Below, one piece after another: positions 1-7,935 of a stretch of 64,000 bases of DNA. A program made the position numbers and the translations under genes. Position 1 is the stretch's first letter, and the number at the start of each line of letters is the position of its first letter. The notes beneath the pieces are model-generated. The model made no database searches. It was not told the DNA's origin and saw only the letters and a program-made list of their open reading frames with translations. Location: assembly GCF_003590835.1 (NCBI RefSeq), contig NZ_QYUQ01000002.1, positions 4,030,001 through 4,094,000 of the forward strand, read 5' to 3'. The DNA comes from Noviherbaspirillum sedimenti (GTDB lineage Bacteria > Pseudomonadota > Gammaproteobacteria > Burkholderiales > Burkholderiaceae_D).

Positions 1-927
1 CTGGATACTTCCACCGGCTGCGGCCATGGCATTGCCTTCCCGATTCCGAAGAACGGCATCGAAGCCATGTGGAGCCATGCCACCCGCTATCGCACTCCGG
101 CCTACTACATCAAGAACGTAACCGGCCTGTTCGTCAAGCCGAACGGTGAAATGGTGAAGACCTACGCCGGACATGCCTATCGCGGCTGGGACTTCTACGA
201 CCCTGCCCAGCCCAATCCGGACCGCTACTATTCGTACAGCTATGAATATAACGCGCCGACCCGCCTGGCAAGCAACTCGACCGCCGTCTTTGACGATCTG
301 AAGACCGGCGATCGCACGGGCTACGATTACAGCCCGGCGACCCGCCGCGTCCGCCTTTCTCCGGACAGCTCGGGCGATACTCCGGTGGGACCACTGGGCG
401 GCGCCATGACCTTCGACGAAGACCAGCTTTTCGCCGGCAAGAAGGATCGCTTCGATTGGAAGCTGGTCGGCAAGCAGGAAATGTATATCCCCTACAATAA
501 CTATCGCTTCCAGTACCCCGACGCGAACGGCGAGTGCGCGGGAGACAAGCGTTTCGTTCCTTTTCACCTGAACCCGAAATGCGTACGCTGGGAACTGCAC
601 CGCGTCTGGCATATTCGTGGCACGCTAACGGAGGGGAAGCGTCATATCTTCAAGCAACGCGACATGTATGTGGATGAAGATAGCTGGGGCGATGGCATGT
701 CCGACAACTATGACCACAACGGCAAGCTGTTCCACGTCAACCAGCAAATCGGTGCGCCGCTGTACGATGCGCCGGCTCCGGCTGCAACCGACAACATGGT
801 GATTGACATGATCTCGGGCGTTTACGGTTGGTCGGGATCATGGGATGGTTTCTATTTGACCGAGGCCTGGCCGCGCTCCAAATTCGCGCCGGACTTACTC
901 GTCAACAAGAAGATCGTCCTCAAGTAA
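1..927 (+). CDS. DUF1329 family protein, C-terminal part (5' end outside window)
   Basis: The reading frame is open from the first base, so the gene starts upstream; 308 residues are visible before the TAA. The stretch FPIPKNGIEAMW (about residues 12-23 of the visible part) followed by a Tyr/Trp-rich, beta-strand-type sequence is characteristic of DUF1329, a family of exported proteins with a lipoprotein-sorting (LolA/LolB-like) fold. Family members are normally about 430-460 residues with a signal peptide, so roughly the N-terminal third is missing. They often sit beside a DUF1302 outer-membrane protein and beside genes for hydrophobic or aromatic substrate breakdown. That fits the Rieske cluster here and suggests a role in envelope handling of the substrate, which is inference. 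A bidirectional terminator follows at 1021-1053. Confidence 0.85.
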   Translation: MDTSTGCGHGIAFPIPKNGIEAMWSHATRYRTPAYYIKNVTGLFVKPNGEMVKTYAGHAYRGWDFYDPAQPNPDRYYSYSYEYNAPTRLASNSTAVFDDLKTGDRTGYDYSPATRRVRLSPDSSGDTPVGPLGGAMTFDEDQLFAGKKDRFDWKLVGKQEMYIPYNNYRFQYPDANGECAGDKRFVPFHLNPKCVRWELHRVWHIRGTLTEGKRHIFKQRDMYVDEDSWGDGMSDNYDHNGKLFHVNQQIGAPLYDAPAPAATDNMVIDMISGVYGWSGSWDGFYLTEAWPRSKFAPDLLVNKKIVLK

Positions 928-1020
928 GCGAAGGCTGATCGCCATGTAACCGGGCAGGGCGCCATGTGCGTCTTGCCCGGTTTTTGCGTGTCGGCGTGAT
1001 GCTGGATTGGCTAGTGTGGC

Positions 1021-1053
1021 AAAAAAAAAGGGGGGCGCAAGGCCCCCCTTTTT
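1021..1053. terminator. Bidirectional Rho-independent terminator
   Basis: A perfect 7-bp GC stem (GGGGGGC at 1030-1036, GCCCCCC at 1042-1048) encloses a 5-nt loop. It is preceded by nine A (1021-1029) and followed by five T (1049-1053), so it can work in both directions. It lies between the convergent DUF1329 gene and the ferredoxin reductase gene. Confidence 0.9.
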
Positions 1054-1092
1054 CATGTCTGGTCGGCGCGGTGACGCGCGGCATCCGCCTGG

Positions 1093-2328
1093 TCAGGGTA
1101 TGGCCAGCGCGGCATCCTTGGCCTTGATGGCCATGTTGGCAAGCCTGTCCGCACACACGAGCGCCTGGCTGAGAATGAACTGCTTGCCGGCGATGAAATC
1201 CAGTGGCGAGTTGATTGCTTCGACTGCCATCACCTGCTCGCCCCGCAGATGATAGACGGCGAATTTTGACTGCTCGGGTGCGCCGCGCACCACCTGGCGG
1301 TCGGCGTCGAACGGCAGGCCGGCGATCTGCAGCTTGATATCGTACTGGTCCGACCAGAACCACGGCACCTCGGCGGCCGGGCGTGGCTTGCCGACGATGG
1401 CGCAGGCGACCTGGCGCGCCTGTTCCAGCGCGTTCGGCACGCTCTCCAGGCGAAACATCCTGTCGCCATAGACTGGCAATGGGCGCCAGCTCAGATCGCC
1501 GATGGCGAAGATGGCAGGATCGCTGGTGCGCGCATCCTGGTCGACCATGACGCCGTTCTCGCAGTGCAGGCCGGCGGCGCGCGCCAGTTCGTCGCGTGGC
1601 AGCGCGCCGACGCCAACCACGGCGACATCGCAGGCCAGGCGTCGGTCATCCTCCAGATGCACCGCCGTCACATGGTCGTCGCCTTCGAAATGGCTGAGAT
1701 TGGCGTTGCGAATGATCTGCACGCCTTGCTGCTGGTGGATGCGTTCGTAGAACGTTGCCAGCGGCTCGCTGGCAACCCGCGCCAGCAGTCGCGCTTCGCG
1801 CTCGACGACGGTAACCTCCATGCCGAGGGCGCGCGCCGAGGCCGCCACCTCCAGCCCGACATAGCCGCCGCCGACGATGGCCAGGCGGCGTCCTGGCTGC
1901 AGTGCGCTCTTGAGGCGCGCGGCATCGTCGATGCCGCGCAGCGTGAGAATATTCGCCAATCCTGCGCCGGGAATGGCAAGCTGCCGCGGCCGCGCGCCGG
2001 TGGCCAGGATCAGGAAATCGTAGGGCAGGGACTCGCCGCCGGCCAAAGTGACATGACGGGCGTTGCGATCGATTGCCGAGACAGTCTGGCCGGTGCGCAC
2101 CTCGATGTCGTTTTCCTGATAAAACGCGGCGTTCCTGAGGATCAGGGATTCGGTATCGGTCGCACCCTTCAGGACCGCCTTTGACAAGGGCGGACGCTGG
2201 TAGGGGAGGTAAGGCTCGTCGCCGATGACGCACAGCGGACCGCGATGGCCCTGCTCGCGCAATTGGGCGGCCAGCGCGCCACCGGCGTGACCGGCACCGA
2301 TGATGACGATCTTGGATTCTATAGACAT
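1093..2328 (-). CDS. NAD(P)H-dependent FAD ferredoxin/rubredoxin reductase
   Basis: This 411-aa flavoprotein belongs to the ferredoxin/rubredoxin reductase group that passes electrons from NAD(P)H to the 2Fe-2S ferredoxin of Rieske oxygenases or P450s. The FAD-binding Rossmann motif GAGHAGG is at residues 11-17, a second dinucleotide motif VGGGYVGLE lies near residue 152, and the FAIGD motif near residue 272 contacts FAD; the C-terminal reductase domain is present and the length is typical. The start ATG is well placed. It is the last gene of the leftward operon SDR-ThuA-MFS-reductase. The natural partners are the ferredoxin at 14938 and the two Rieske alpha subunits, although it is encoded in the opposite operon. 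Role in the pathway is inferred from context. Confidence 0.9.
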   Translation of the reverse strand: MSIESKIVIIGAGHAGGALAAQLREQGHRGPLCVIGDEPYLPYQRPPLSKAVLKGATDTESLILRNAAFYQENDIEVRTGQTVSAIDRNARHVTLAGGESLPYDFLILATGARPRQLAIPGAGLANILTLRGIDDAARLKSALQPGRRLAIVGGGYVGLEVAASARALGMEVTVVEREARLLARVASEPLATFYERIHQQQGVQIIRNANLSHFEGDDHVTAVHLEDDRRLACDVAVVGVGALPRDELARAAGLHCENGVMVDQDARTSDPAIFAIGDLSWRPLPVYGDRMFRLESVPNALEQARQVACAIVGKPRPAAEVPWFWSDQYDIKLQIAGLPFDADRQVVRGAPEQSKFAVYHLRGEQVMAVEAINSPLDFIAGKQFILSQALVCADRLANMAIKAKDAALAIP

Positions 2329-2374
2329 TGGTTCACCTGCGGATCAAGGACAAGATGGGTGGTGCTCATCGCAT

Positions 2375-3760
2375 TTACTGTTGACCACTGAACTGGACTG
2401 CTGTCTCGGGCACGATCTGCTTTTGCGTGGCCGGATTGGCATCGGGGTCGTTTTGCTCAAAGGGGCTGATGGCGTGACGGCGCGGCCACAGCAGCAGCGC
2501 TGCCACGATCGACAGCAGGCAGAAAAATGACGGGTAGAGCGCCGGGTACTGATGCGAAAAGCGCGCCAGGAAAGTCAGGATGATCAGTGCCGTGCCGCCG
2601 AAGATGGCGATTGGAATGTTGTAACAGGTCGCCAGGCCCGTGTAGCGCAACTGCGCCGGGAAGGCCCTGGCCAGAAACGTCAGCGACAAGCCCATCGCGC
2701 AGCCGCCGCTGATGCCCAGGCAGATGAAGGGCGCGATCAATCCGCTGGCGGTGTCCTGGCTGAATGCCCAGAACATGGCGGCAATGGTGATGAGCTGAAA
2801 GGTGATGTAGCCGCTGCGCAGGGAAAAAATGCGCCACGACACCAGCAGTCCGCCGAGGACATTGCCGACCATGGTGAAGGCAATCAGCAGGGTCTGGACG
2901 GTGGCGATCTCCGCCATCGGCAGGTGCTTCATGGTGACGAAAAAGGTAATCGGAAACTGTTGGGTGGTGGCGGCGACGATGGTGGTGGTGGCTGCGAGGA
3001 TCATGCCGCCCAGCAGATTGAAGCGGTGCTCGGCCACAAGTACGGTGAAGGGCGGCCGCTCCGACAGCATCATTTTGGCCTTCATGGCTTCAAATACCGG
3101 TGTTTCATGGGTGAAGCGGCGCAGATAGACGGAGAGCAGGCCGAAAAGCCCGCCCAGCACGAAGGGGATGCGCCAGCCATAGTCCATCATGGCCTGGGCG
3201 CCCAGTAAATTTGCCAGGGAACTGACGATGATCGAGCCGCCCAGCGAACCCATGCAGAGCGTCGACGCCAGCACGCCGAGGGCGAACGCGACGCGGCGGC
3301 CACTGACCTGCTCGGACACGAAGCTGATCGCGCCCGGCAGTTCGCCGCCGAGGGCAACACCCTGCACCAGCCGGCAAGCCAGCAGCAGAATGGGCGCCCA
3401 GATGCCGATCTGCGCATAGCCCGGGAGCAGGGCGATGGTCAGTGTCGGAACCGCCATCAGTCCCAGCGTCAGCGTGAAGATGCGCTTGCGGCCAATCAGG
3501 TCGCCCAACTGTGCCATCAGGATGCCGCCGACCGGACGGATCAGGAAGCCGGCCGCGAAGATGCCGAAGGTCTGCATCAGGCGCAGCCATTCCGGCATGT
3601 CGGGAGAGGAAAAGTTCTGGCTGATCTGGGGGGCCAGGAACACAAAGATGATGAATTCGAAATACTCCAGCATCCCGCCAAGGGAGGCGATGCCCAGGGC
3701 CTTGAATTGCTCGCGGGGAGGGATGGCGGAGGTCGTTTGTCTCATGTAGTTATCATGCAT
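2375..3760 (-). CDS. MFS transporter, metabolite:H+ symporter (MHS) type
   Basis: This 461-aa polytopic inner-membrane protein has about 12 hydrophobic segments and the MFS loop 2-3 signature (GDLIGRKR) after the second segment. The opening GGMLEYFEFIIFVFLAPQI resembles the MHS family of proton symporters for organic acids such as shikimate and alpha-ketoglutarate. It probably imports a carboxylated substrate of the island. The ATG at 3758-3760 is preceded by GAGGTAG at good spacing; an in-frame ATG five codons later is an alternative. It lies 46 bp upstream of the ferredoxin reductase and 69 bp downstream of the ThuA-like gene in the same operon. The actual substrate cannot be told from sequence. 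Confidence 0.88.
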   Translation of the reverse strand: MHDNYMRQTTSAIPPREQFKALGIASLGGMLEYFEFIIFVFLAPQISQNFSSPDMPEWLRLMQTFGIFAAGFLIRPVGGILMAQLGDLIGRKRIFTLTLGLMAVPTLTIALLPGYAQIGIWAPILLLACRLVQGVALGGELPGAISFVSEQVSGRRVAFALGVLASTLCMGSLGGSIIVSSLANLLGAQAMMDYGWRIPFVLGGLFGLLSVYLRRFTHETPVFEAMKAKMMLSERPPFTVLVAEHRFNLLGGMILAATTTIVAATTQQFPITFFVTMKHLPMAEIATVQTLLIAFTMVGNVLGGLLVSWRIFSLRSGYITFQLITIAAMFWAFSQDTASGLIAPFICLGISGGCAMGLSLTFLARAFPAQLRYTGLATCYNIPIAIFGGTALIILTFLARFSHQYPALYPSFFCLLSIVAALLLWPRRHAISPFEQNDPDANPATQKQIVPETAVQFSGQQ

Positions 3761-3829
3761 TGCAGCTACCTCAAGTAATTTTTTGCGGTTGCGTCTCTTG
3801 GGCCGTTTGTGGCGGCGCCACTGGGAAGG

Positions 3830-4564
3830 TCATGAGCTGTCCTTGGCCCAAGCCAGCCCGCGACGCAGCAGTTCGTAATAGATGGGCTGCTCCCAGGCGC
3901 AGCGCTCGACCTTTGGATAATAGTCGACCATCGGTTGCAGGTCATGGTGGCCGCGGCAGTGGCCCAGGGTCAGGTACATGATGGTGCCTTTTTCCAGTTG
4001 CCGCAGGTAGAGCACGGGGTGGCGCTGCTTTTTCCATTGATTCTCAACGAAACGTCCTGCTGTGCCCTCGAATTCCGTGTCAAGCAGCACCTCGACGGGC
4101 GCGTAGAATTCTGCAAGGTAAAGTTCGTCGACGACCTCAAAGGGTTCGATGCCCTCGACCATGGGGTGCTGCACCCCGGTGGGCGAGACGGTGAAAGAAC
4201 AGATGGGGGGGTGCGCAAGGAACATCGATCCCAGCGTCTCCATGAACAGCGGCGCCCATCGGGGCGCATCGATGCTGCCATTTTCCAAAAAGCGCAGGAT
4301 CGAGTTGGTGCCGTGCAGTGCCAGCCAGCGCCCGCCCTGTTTGACATAGTCGCGCAGCGCCTCCTGCTCCTCCAGCGAAGGGATGACGTCGCAGGTGTAG
4401 GTGACCAGAAAGTCGGCTGCCCGGATGGCGTCCAGGTTCGAATAGTCTTCGAATACCCGGACCCGGATATTTTCGTCCTCGCCCAGGAGTTTGAGCAACT
4501 CCAGGCGGGCGAAATCGATATCGTGCCATTTTCCACCGGCAATCAATACGCAGTTCAGACGCAC
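3830..4564 (-). CDS. ThuA-like domain protein (glutamine-amidotransferase-like fold)
   Basis: This 244-aa protein matches the ThuA (trehalose utilisation) family, which has a class I glutamine-amidotransferase-like fold and no firmly established activity. Landmarks are the first strand and turn NCVLIAGGKWHD, the stretch EEQEALRDYVKQGGRWLALHG near residues 85-105, and the block HPMVEGIEPFEVVDELYL in the second half. A second ThuA-like gene at 20406 shares the last block in the form HPITEGVAPFELTDELYL. It has no signal peptide and so is cytoplasmic. It lies 13 bp behind the SDR gene and is certainly co-transcribed with it. Many ThuA proteins occur with sugar metabolism genes, but here the context is Rieske-type catabolism, so its role is unknown. 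Confidence 0.8.
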   Translation of the reverse strand: MRLNCVLIAGGKWHDIDFARLELLKLLGEDENIRVRVFEDYSNLDAIRAADFLVTYTCDVIPSLEEQEALRDYVKQGGRWLALHGTNSILRFLENGSIDAPRWAPLFMETLGSMFLAHPPICSFTVSPTGVQHPMVEGIEPFEVVDELYLAEFYAPVEVLLDTEFEGTAGRFVENQWKKQRHPVLYLRQLEKGTIMYLTLGHCRGHHDLQPMVDYYPKVERCAWEQPIYYELLRRGLAWAKDSS

Positions 4565-4577
4565 ACCCGCTCCCCTT

Positions 4578-5339
4578 TCAGTGCTGTACGCGCTTGGTCA
4601 TGCCGCCATCGATCACCAGGTTGGTGCCGGTGGTGAAGGCGCTGAGGGGCGAGACCAGGAAGACGATCGCATCGGCGATTTCCTTGGCGGCGCCGAGGCG
4701 TCCGAGCGGCACCTGGGCGATGGTCTTGTCATAGAACTCGCGGCGGCCACTCTTGATTTTGTCCCAGACGCCACCTTCGATGAAGACTGGGCCGGGCGCA
4801 ACCATGTTGACCCGGATACCCTTGGGTGCCAGGCTGTGCGCCAGTGCGCCGGCGTAGTTGGTGACGGCGGCTTTCAGCGCGGCATACGGTTGCGGGCCGA
4901 ATGATGGCTCGATGGCCACGGTGGTGGACATCACGATGATGGCAGCGCTGCTGGATTTTTCGAGCGCGGGGAGGGCGGCTTCGATGCCGCGATAGGTGGC
5001 CAGCAGGTCAAGTTCAAACGCGGCCTGAAAGCGTTCTTCGCTGGGTGCGCCGCCGCCGCCGGAGGCGAAGCAGATAAAGATGTCGCAGCCGCCAAGCCGC
5101 TCGCTGGCGCGCGCTACCCACTCGCGGTAGCCGGCCGCGTCGGCCATGTCAACGCTTTCGCCAGTAACTGCGGAGCCTTTGGCGCGCAATTGCTGGACTG
5201 TATTTTCCACGCCAGCCTGGTCGCGCGCGCACAATTCGATGGCAACGCCTTCTGCTGCCAGTACCTCTGCCACGGCACGCCCGATGCCTTTGGTGGCGCC
5301 TGCGAGGATTGCCTTTTTACCCTTCAGTTGAAGATCCAT
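4578..5339 (-). CDS. Short-chain dehydrogenase/reductase
   Basis: This 253-aa classical SDR has the cofactor-binding motif GATKGIGRAVA at residues 14-24, an active-site serine region (MSTTVA), the catalytic YAALK (YxxxK) motif, and a C-terminal FTTGTNLVIDGG stretch typical of the family. It oxidises a hydroxyl group or reduces a keto group with NAD(P)(H). As the first gene of the leftward operon it probably acts on a dihydrodiol or alcohol made by the Rieske oxygenase, which is inference. The upstream 345-bp region is shared with the divergent oxygenase gene. Confidence 0.9.
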   Translation of the reverse strand: MDLQLKGKKAILAGATKGIGRAVAEVLAAEGVAIELCARDQAGVENTVQQLRAKGSAVTGESVDMADAAGYREWVARASERLGGCDIFICFASGGGGAPSEERFQAAFELDLLATYRGIEAALPALEKSSSAAIIVMSTTVAIEPSFGPQPYAALKAAVTNYAGALAHSLAPKGIRVNMVAPGPVFIEGGVWDKIKSGRREFYDKTIAQVPLGRLGAAKEIADAIVFLVSPLSAFTTGTNLVIDGGMTKRVQH

Positions 5340-5442
5340 GGTCTGCTTTCTCTTTAATGGGGGTTAATGAATAACGATTTTGAAGTCTATATCTAATTTT
5401 AAAAACAGTCTAGCTGGATTCTTTATTGTTGCTGGATTTTCC

Positions 5443-5534
5443 GGTTTGCTTGCCTGTCAGGGCGCGAATTGTCCGCTGCTGCCCTGCAGTATTTTTTATC
5501 GGAATTGTCTCGTCGAATTTTGGTTTGCTTGCCT
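5443..5534. repeat. 13-bp direct repeat pair in the divergent promoter region
   Basis: GGTTTGCTTGCCT occurs identically at 5443-5455 and 5522-5534, 79 bp apart. The sequence just before each copy is also similar (GGATTTTCC and GAATTTT). The second copy forms the left arm of the inverted repeat at 5526-5550. It could be a pair of activator or repressor sites. Confidence 0.6.
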
Positions 5535-5550
5535 CATGGCGAGGCAAGCA
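5526..5550. promoter_or_regulatory. Inverted repeat, candidate operator or hairpin
   Basis: TGCTTGCCTC (5526-5535) and its perfect complement GAGGCAAGCA (5541-5550) flank a 5-nt centre. The 25-bp element lies about 135 bp upstream of the first Rieske gene. It could be bound by the TetR regulator encoded at 7183 or by another protein; no T-run follows, so a terminator is unlikely. Confidence 0.5.
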
Positions 5551-5618
5551 TGGGTGCTTTGAGAATCATTCGGAATTTTATAAAAAAACAGTTCGGAACG
5601 CTTGTTTTATTTTGAATT

Positions 5619-5642
5619 GCTCTGTAAAGTCTTGCACAGAGC
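5619..5642. promoter_or_regulatory. Inverted repeat 5' of the Rieske gene, candidate operator
   Basis: GCTCTGT (5619-5625) and ACAGAGC (5636-5642) form a perfect 7-bp inverted repeat with a 10-nt spacer, about 43 bp before the start codon of the first Rieske gene. Its size and position suit a dimeric regulator acting near the promoter or leader. Confidence 0.4.
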
Positions 5643-5684
5643 ATTAACCATCCCGAGTGCGGGGTTATTTTCCAGGAGGCAGCC

Positions 5685-7064
5685 ATGGCAGAGAATGATC
5701 GACAATTGGACGAAAAGGGAATGGCGCATGGTCCCGGCGTATCCTGGGACGAACTGGCTGCCGCGGACAGCCGTCAGGTTCCCGCATTCCTGCTCGAAGA
5801 TACCTACCGCGAGCTGGGTTCCGCTCCACTGTCGACCGATCGTTACACCAGCCCGGAATTCTTCCAGCGCGAGATGGACAAGATGTGGCCGCATGTCTGG
5901 CAATTTGCCGCGCGCGACGAGGAGCTGCGCAATTCCGGCGATGTGGTGGTCTATGAAAATGCCGGGCGTTCCTACCTGGTGACGCGCCAGCCGGACGGCT
6001 CGGTCAAGGCATTTCATAACGTCTGCCTGCATCGCGGCCGCAAGCTGCGCACCGCCAATGGCAGTGTCGGGGAATTCAAATGTTCCTACCATGCGTGGAC
6101 CTGGAACACGGACGGCAGCCTGAAGAACATTCCCAGCCGCTGGGATTTCAAGCACCTCGATGAGCAGCCGCTGGGCTTGCCCGAGGCGGAAGTGGGGCGC
6201 TGGGGCGGCTTCATTTTCATCCGGGAAGAGCCAGGCGGTCCTTCCCTGGAAGAATTCCTCGGGCCGCTGCCGGCGCATTTCGAACGCTGGAAGCCCGAAC
6301 AGCGCGTGACGACGGCGTGGGCTGCCAAGGTGGTGCCGGCCAACTGGAAGGCGTGCGCCGAGGCGTTCATGGAAGCCTTCCATGTGATCGCAACGCACCC
6401 GCAGATCATGCCTTTCACCGGCGACGCCAACAGCAAATACAACCTGTACAACGACAATGTCAACCTGGCGATCACGCCCTTTGGCGTGACCTCGCCGCAT
6501 CTGGCCGGCAATGAGCTCGATCAACAGGAGGTGATGGATGCATTCCTCAAGTACAACGGCCGGGTCGTGCCGAAGGACACCACGATCACGGTGCCAGACG
6601 GATTGTCCGCCCGCAAGGTCATGGGCGACTTCAACCGCAAGCGCTTTGCGGAAATGGCGGGAGTCGATCTCGATCATGCCAGCGATGCCGAGGTCCAGGA
6701 TGCCTTGACCTACAATGTGTTTCCCAATATGTCGCCGTGGGGCGGCTTCTCGCCGAGCGTGTTGTATCGCTGGCGGCCATGGCCGGATCAGGACCATACC
6801 TTGATGGAAGTGCGTATCCTGACCCCGGTCCCGGTGGGGCAGCCGATGCCGGCCGCGGTGTCCATGCAAATGCTGGACGCTGATGCGCCCTGGGCCTCTG
6901 CCTTGGGTGTGTTGGGTGGTATCGTCGATCAGGATATGGGCAACCTGCCGCATGTCCAGACCGGCATGAAAGTCTCAAAGAACAAGCAATTGCATTTGGG
7001 GAACTATCAGGAAGTGCGTATCCGCCATTTCCATCAAACCCTGGACAAGTACCTGGCTGATTGA
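5685..7064 (+). CDS. Rieske non-haem iron oxygenase, alpha subunit 1
   Basis: This 459-aa protein is an aromatic-ring-hydroxylating oxygenase large subunit. The Rieske 2Fe-2S ligands are C114-x-H116 (CLHRGRKLR) and C133-x2-H136 (CSYHAWTW). The mononuclear iron site is in NWKACAEAFMEAFHVIATHP, with H233 and H238 as ligands and an Asp in VDQDMGN (D415/D417) as likely third ligand. The ATG follows an excellent AGGAGG (5674-5679). No beta-subunit gene follows, so it is probably a homo-oligomeric (alpha-only) oxygenase fed by the ferredoxin and reductase of the island. It is followed at 7100-7121 by a perfect palindrome and a tetR gene. The substrate is unknown; the family includes enzymes for aromatic acids, terpenoids and steroids. 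Confidence 0.92.
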   Translation: MAENDRQLDEKGMAHGPGVSWDELAAADSRQVPAFLLEDTYRELGSAPLSTDRYTSPEFFQREMDKMWPHVWQFAARDEELRNSGDVVVYENAGRSYLVTRQPDGSVKAFHNVCLHRGRKLRTANGSVGEFKCSYHAWTWNTDGSLKNIPSRWDFKHLDEQPLGLPEAEVGRWGGFIFIREEPGGPSLEEFLGPLPAHFERWKPEQRVTTAWAAKVVPANWKACAEAFMEAFHVIATHPQIMPFTGDANSKYNLYNDNVNLAITPFGVTSPHLAGNELDQQEVMDAFLKYNGRVVPKDTTITVPDGLSARKVMGDFNRKRFAEMAGVDLDHASDAEVQDALTYNVFPNMSPWGGFSPSVLYRWRPWPDQDHTLMEVRILTPVPVGQPMPAAVSMQMLDADAPWASALGVLGGIVDQDMGNLPHVQTGMKVSKNKQLHLGNYQEVRIRHFHQTLDKYLAD

Positions 7065-7099
7065 TGCAATCAATATTGACTGCAGCAATATTCGATGAT

Positions 7100-7121
7100 T
7101 TAATTAATGAACATTAATTAA
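7100..7121. promoter_or_regulatory. 22-bp perfect palindrome, candidate TetR operator
   Basis: TTAATTAATG (7100-7109) and CATTAATTAA (7112-7121) are perfect complements around a central AA. The site lies between the Rieske gene and tetR, 61 bp before the chosen tetR start, which is the classical place for an autoregulatory TetR operator. A partial half-site match, TTAATGAATAAC, appears at the SDR side of the divergent region near 5364. Confidence 0.65.
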
Positions 7122-7182
7122 CCAATTCGTGTTGACGGCATTGCGCCATTGCCGGTTCGAATTGAGGAGACAAGGGCTGAAT

Positions 7183-7866
7183 ATGATCATTGCACCTGAA
7201 AAGGCGCCGTCTGGAAGGCGTTCGGGGCTGGCCAGTCGCGAGCAGTTACTCGCGGTCGCCGCCATGCTGTTCGCGCGCAAGGGTTTGCACCGCGTCACCC
7301 TGGCGGAGATCGCCGGGGAGGCGGGCATGTCCGGCCCGGCCATCTACAACCACTTCGAGTCAAAGAACGCTTTGTTCAGCGAAGTGGTTTGCCTCATGTA
7401 TGAAGAGGAAATCGCTGCATTCAGCGAGGTGCTTGATCCCCTTGATTCGGTTTGCGAAGCACTCGACCAGCTGATGGAGCGAGTGCCCCACATGTATCGC
7501 GACGATGGCGTATTGCAACTGTTGGGTTTGACCGCGCAACTGGAAGCAGTGCGCGATCCGGAGCTATTCATGGCGATCTCGGATGCGGCCAGGCGGCGTG
7601 ACGAGGTGGCGATACGGCTGGTGGAGCGCGCCAAGCGCCAGGGTGAATTGCCGGCCGATGCCGATGCCAACGAACTGGGTTCGATGATGATCTCACTGTT
7701 CGTCGGTGCGCTCGGCAACCGCGCCTTGCGTGCATCCCGGCATGGACAGTTCGTGCGCAGTGTCGAGGCGCTGCGTAGCCTCTTGCGCATGATGCGCAGC
7801 GGTCCGGCAGCGGAGCAAAAAAATCCTGAGGGCGTCGCCGCTGAGGGCGGCGTTTCTGTGGTGTAG
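7183..7866 (+). CDS. TetR/AcrR family transcriptional regulator 1
   Basis: This 227-aa regulator has an N-terminal TetR helix-turn-helix (VTLAEIAGEAGMSGPAIYNH, about residues 37-56) and an all-helical ligand-binding domain. I chose ATG 7183 rather than the GTG at 7129 because the conserved domain begins shortly after it and AGGG lies 7 nt upstream; the GTG would add 18 atypical residues. The gene lies between the two Rieske alpha-subunit genes, downstream of a perfect 22-bp palindrome, so it most likely represses the island until a substrate or its CoA ester binds. That regulatory target is inferred. The gene ends in an Ala/Gly-rich tail that is probably disordered. Confidence 0.88.
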   Translation: MIIAPEKAPSGRRSGLASREQLLAVAAMLFARKGLHRVTLAEIAGEAGMSGPAIYNHFESKNALFSEVVCLMYEEEIAAFSEVLDPLDSVCEALDQLMERVPHMYRDDGVLQLLGLTAQLEAVRDPELFMAISDAARRRDEVAIRLVERAKRQGELPADADANELGSMMISLFVGALGNRALRASRHGQFVRSVEALRSLLRMMRSGPAAEQKNPEGVAAEGGVSVV

Positions 7867-7935
7867 CCAGGCGGCGCGCGCGCCGTGTCAATTTGAGTAA
7901 AAAAATCTTGATAGCAAAGCAAAAGGAGACAGATC

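Larger units (their letters stand above)
5340..5684. other. Divergent intergenic control region of the catabolic island
   Basis: This 345-bp, comparatively AT-rich stretch separates the leftward SDR operon from the rightward Rieske gene and holds no convincing gene. It contains a direct repeat (GGTTTGCTTGCCT at 5443-5455 and 5522-5534), a 10-bp-arm inverted repeat (5526-5550), a small palindrome GTTCGGAAC (5591-5599) and a 7-bp-arm inverted repeat (5619-5642). Together these suggest a regulated bidirectional promoter. The exact -35 and -10 boxes are not clear to me. Confidence 0.6.

Noticed and set aside
5380..5562. Short open frame (60 aa) in the divergent promoter region
   Set aside because: It has no Shine-Dalgarno and no similarity that I recognise, and overlaps the repeats and inverted repeats that explain the region as regulatory DNA.
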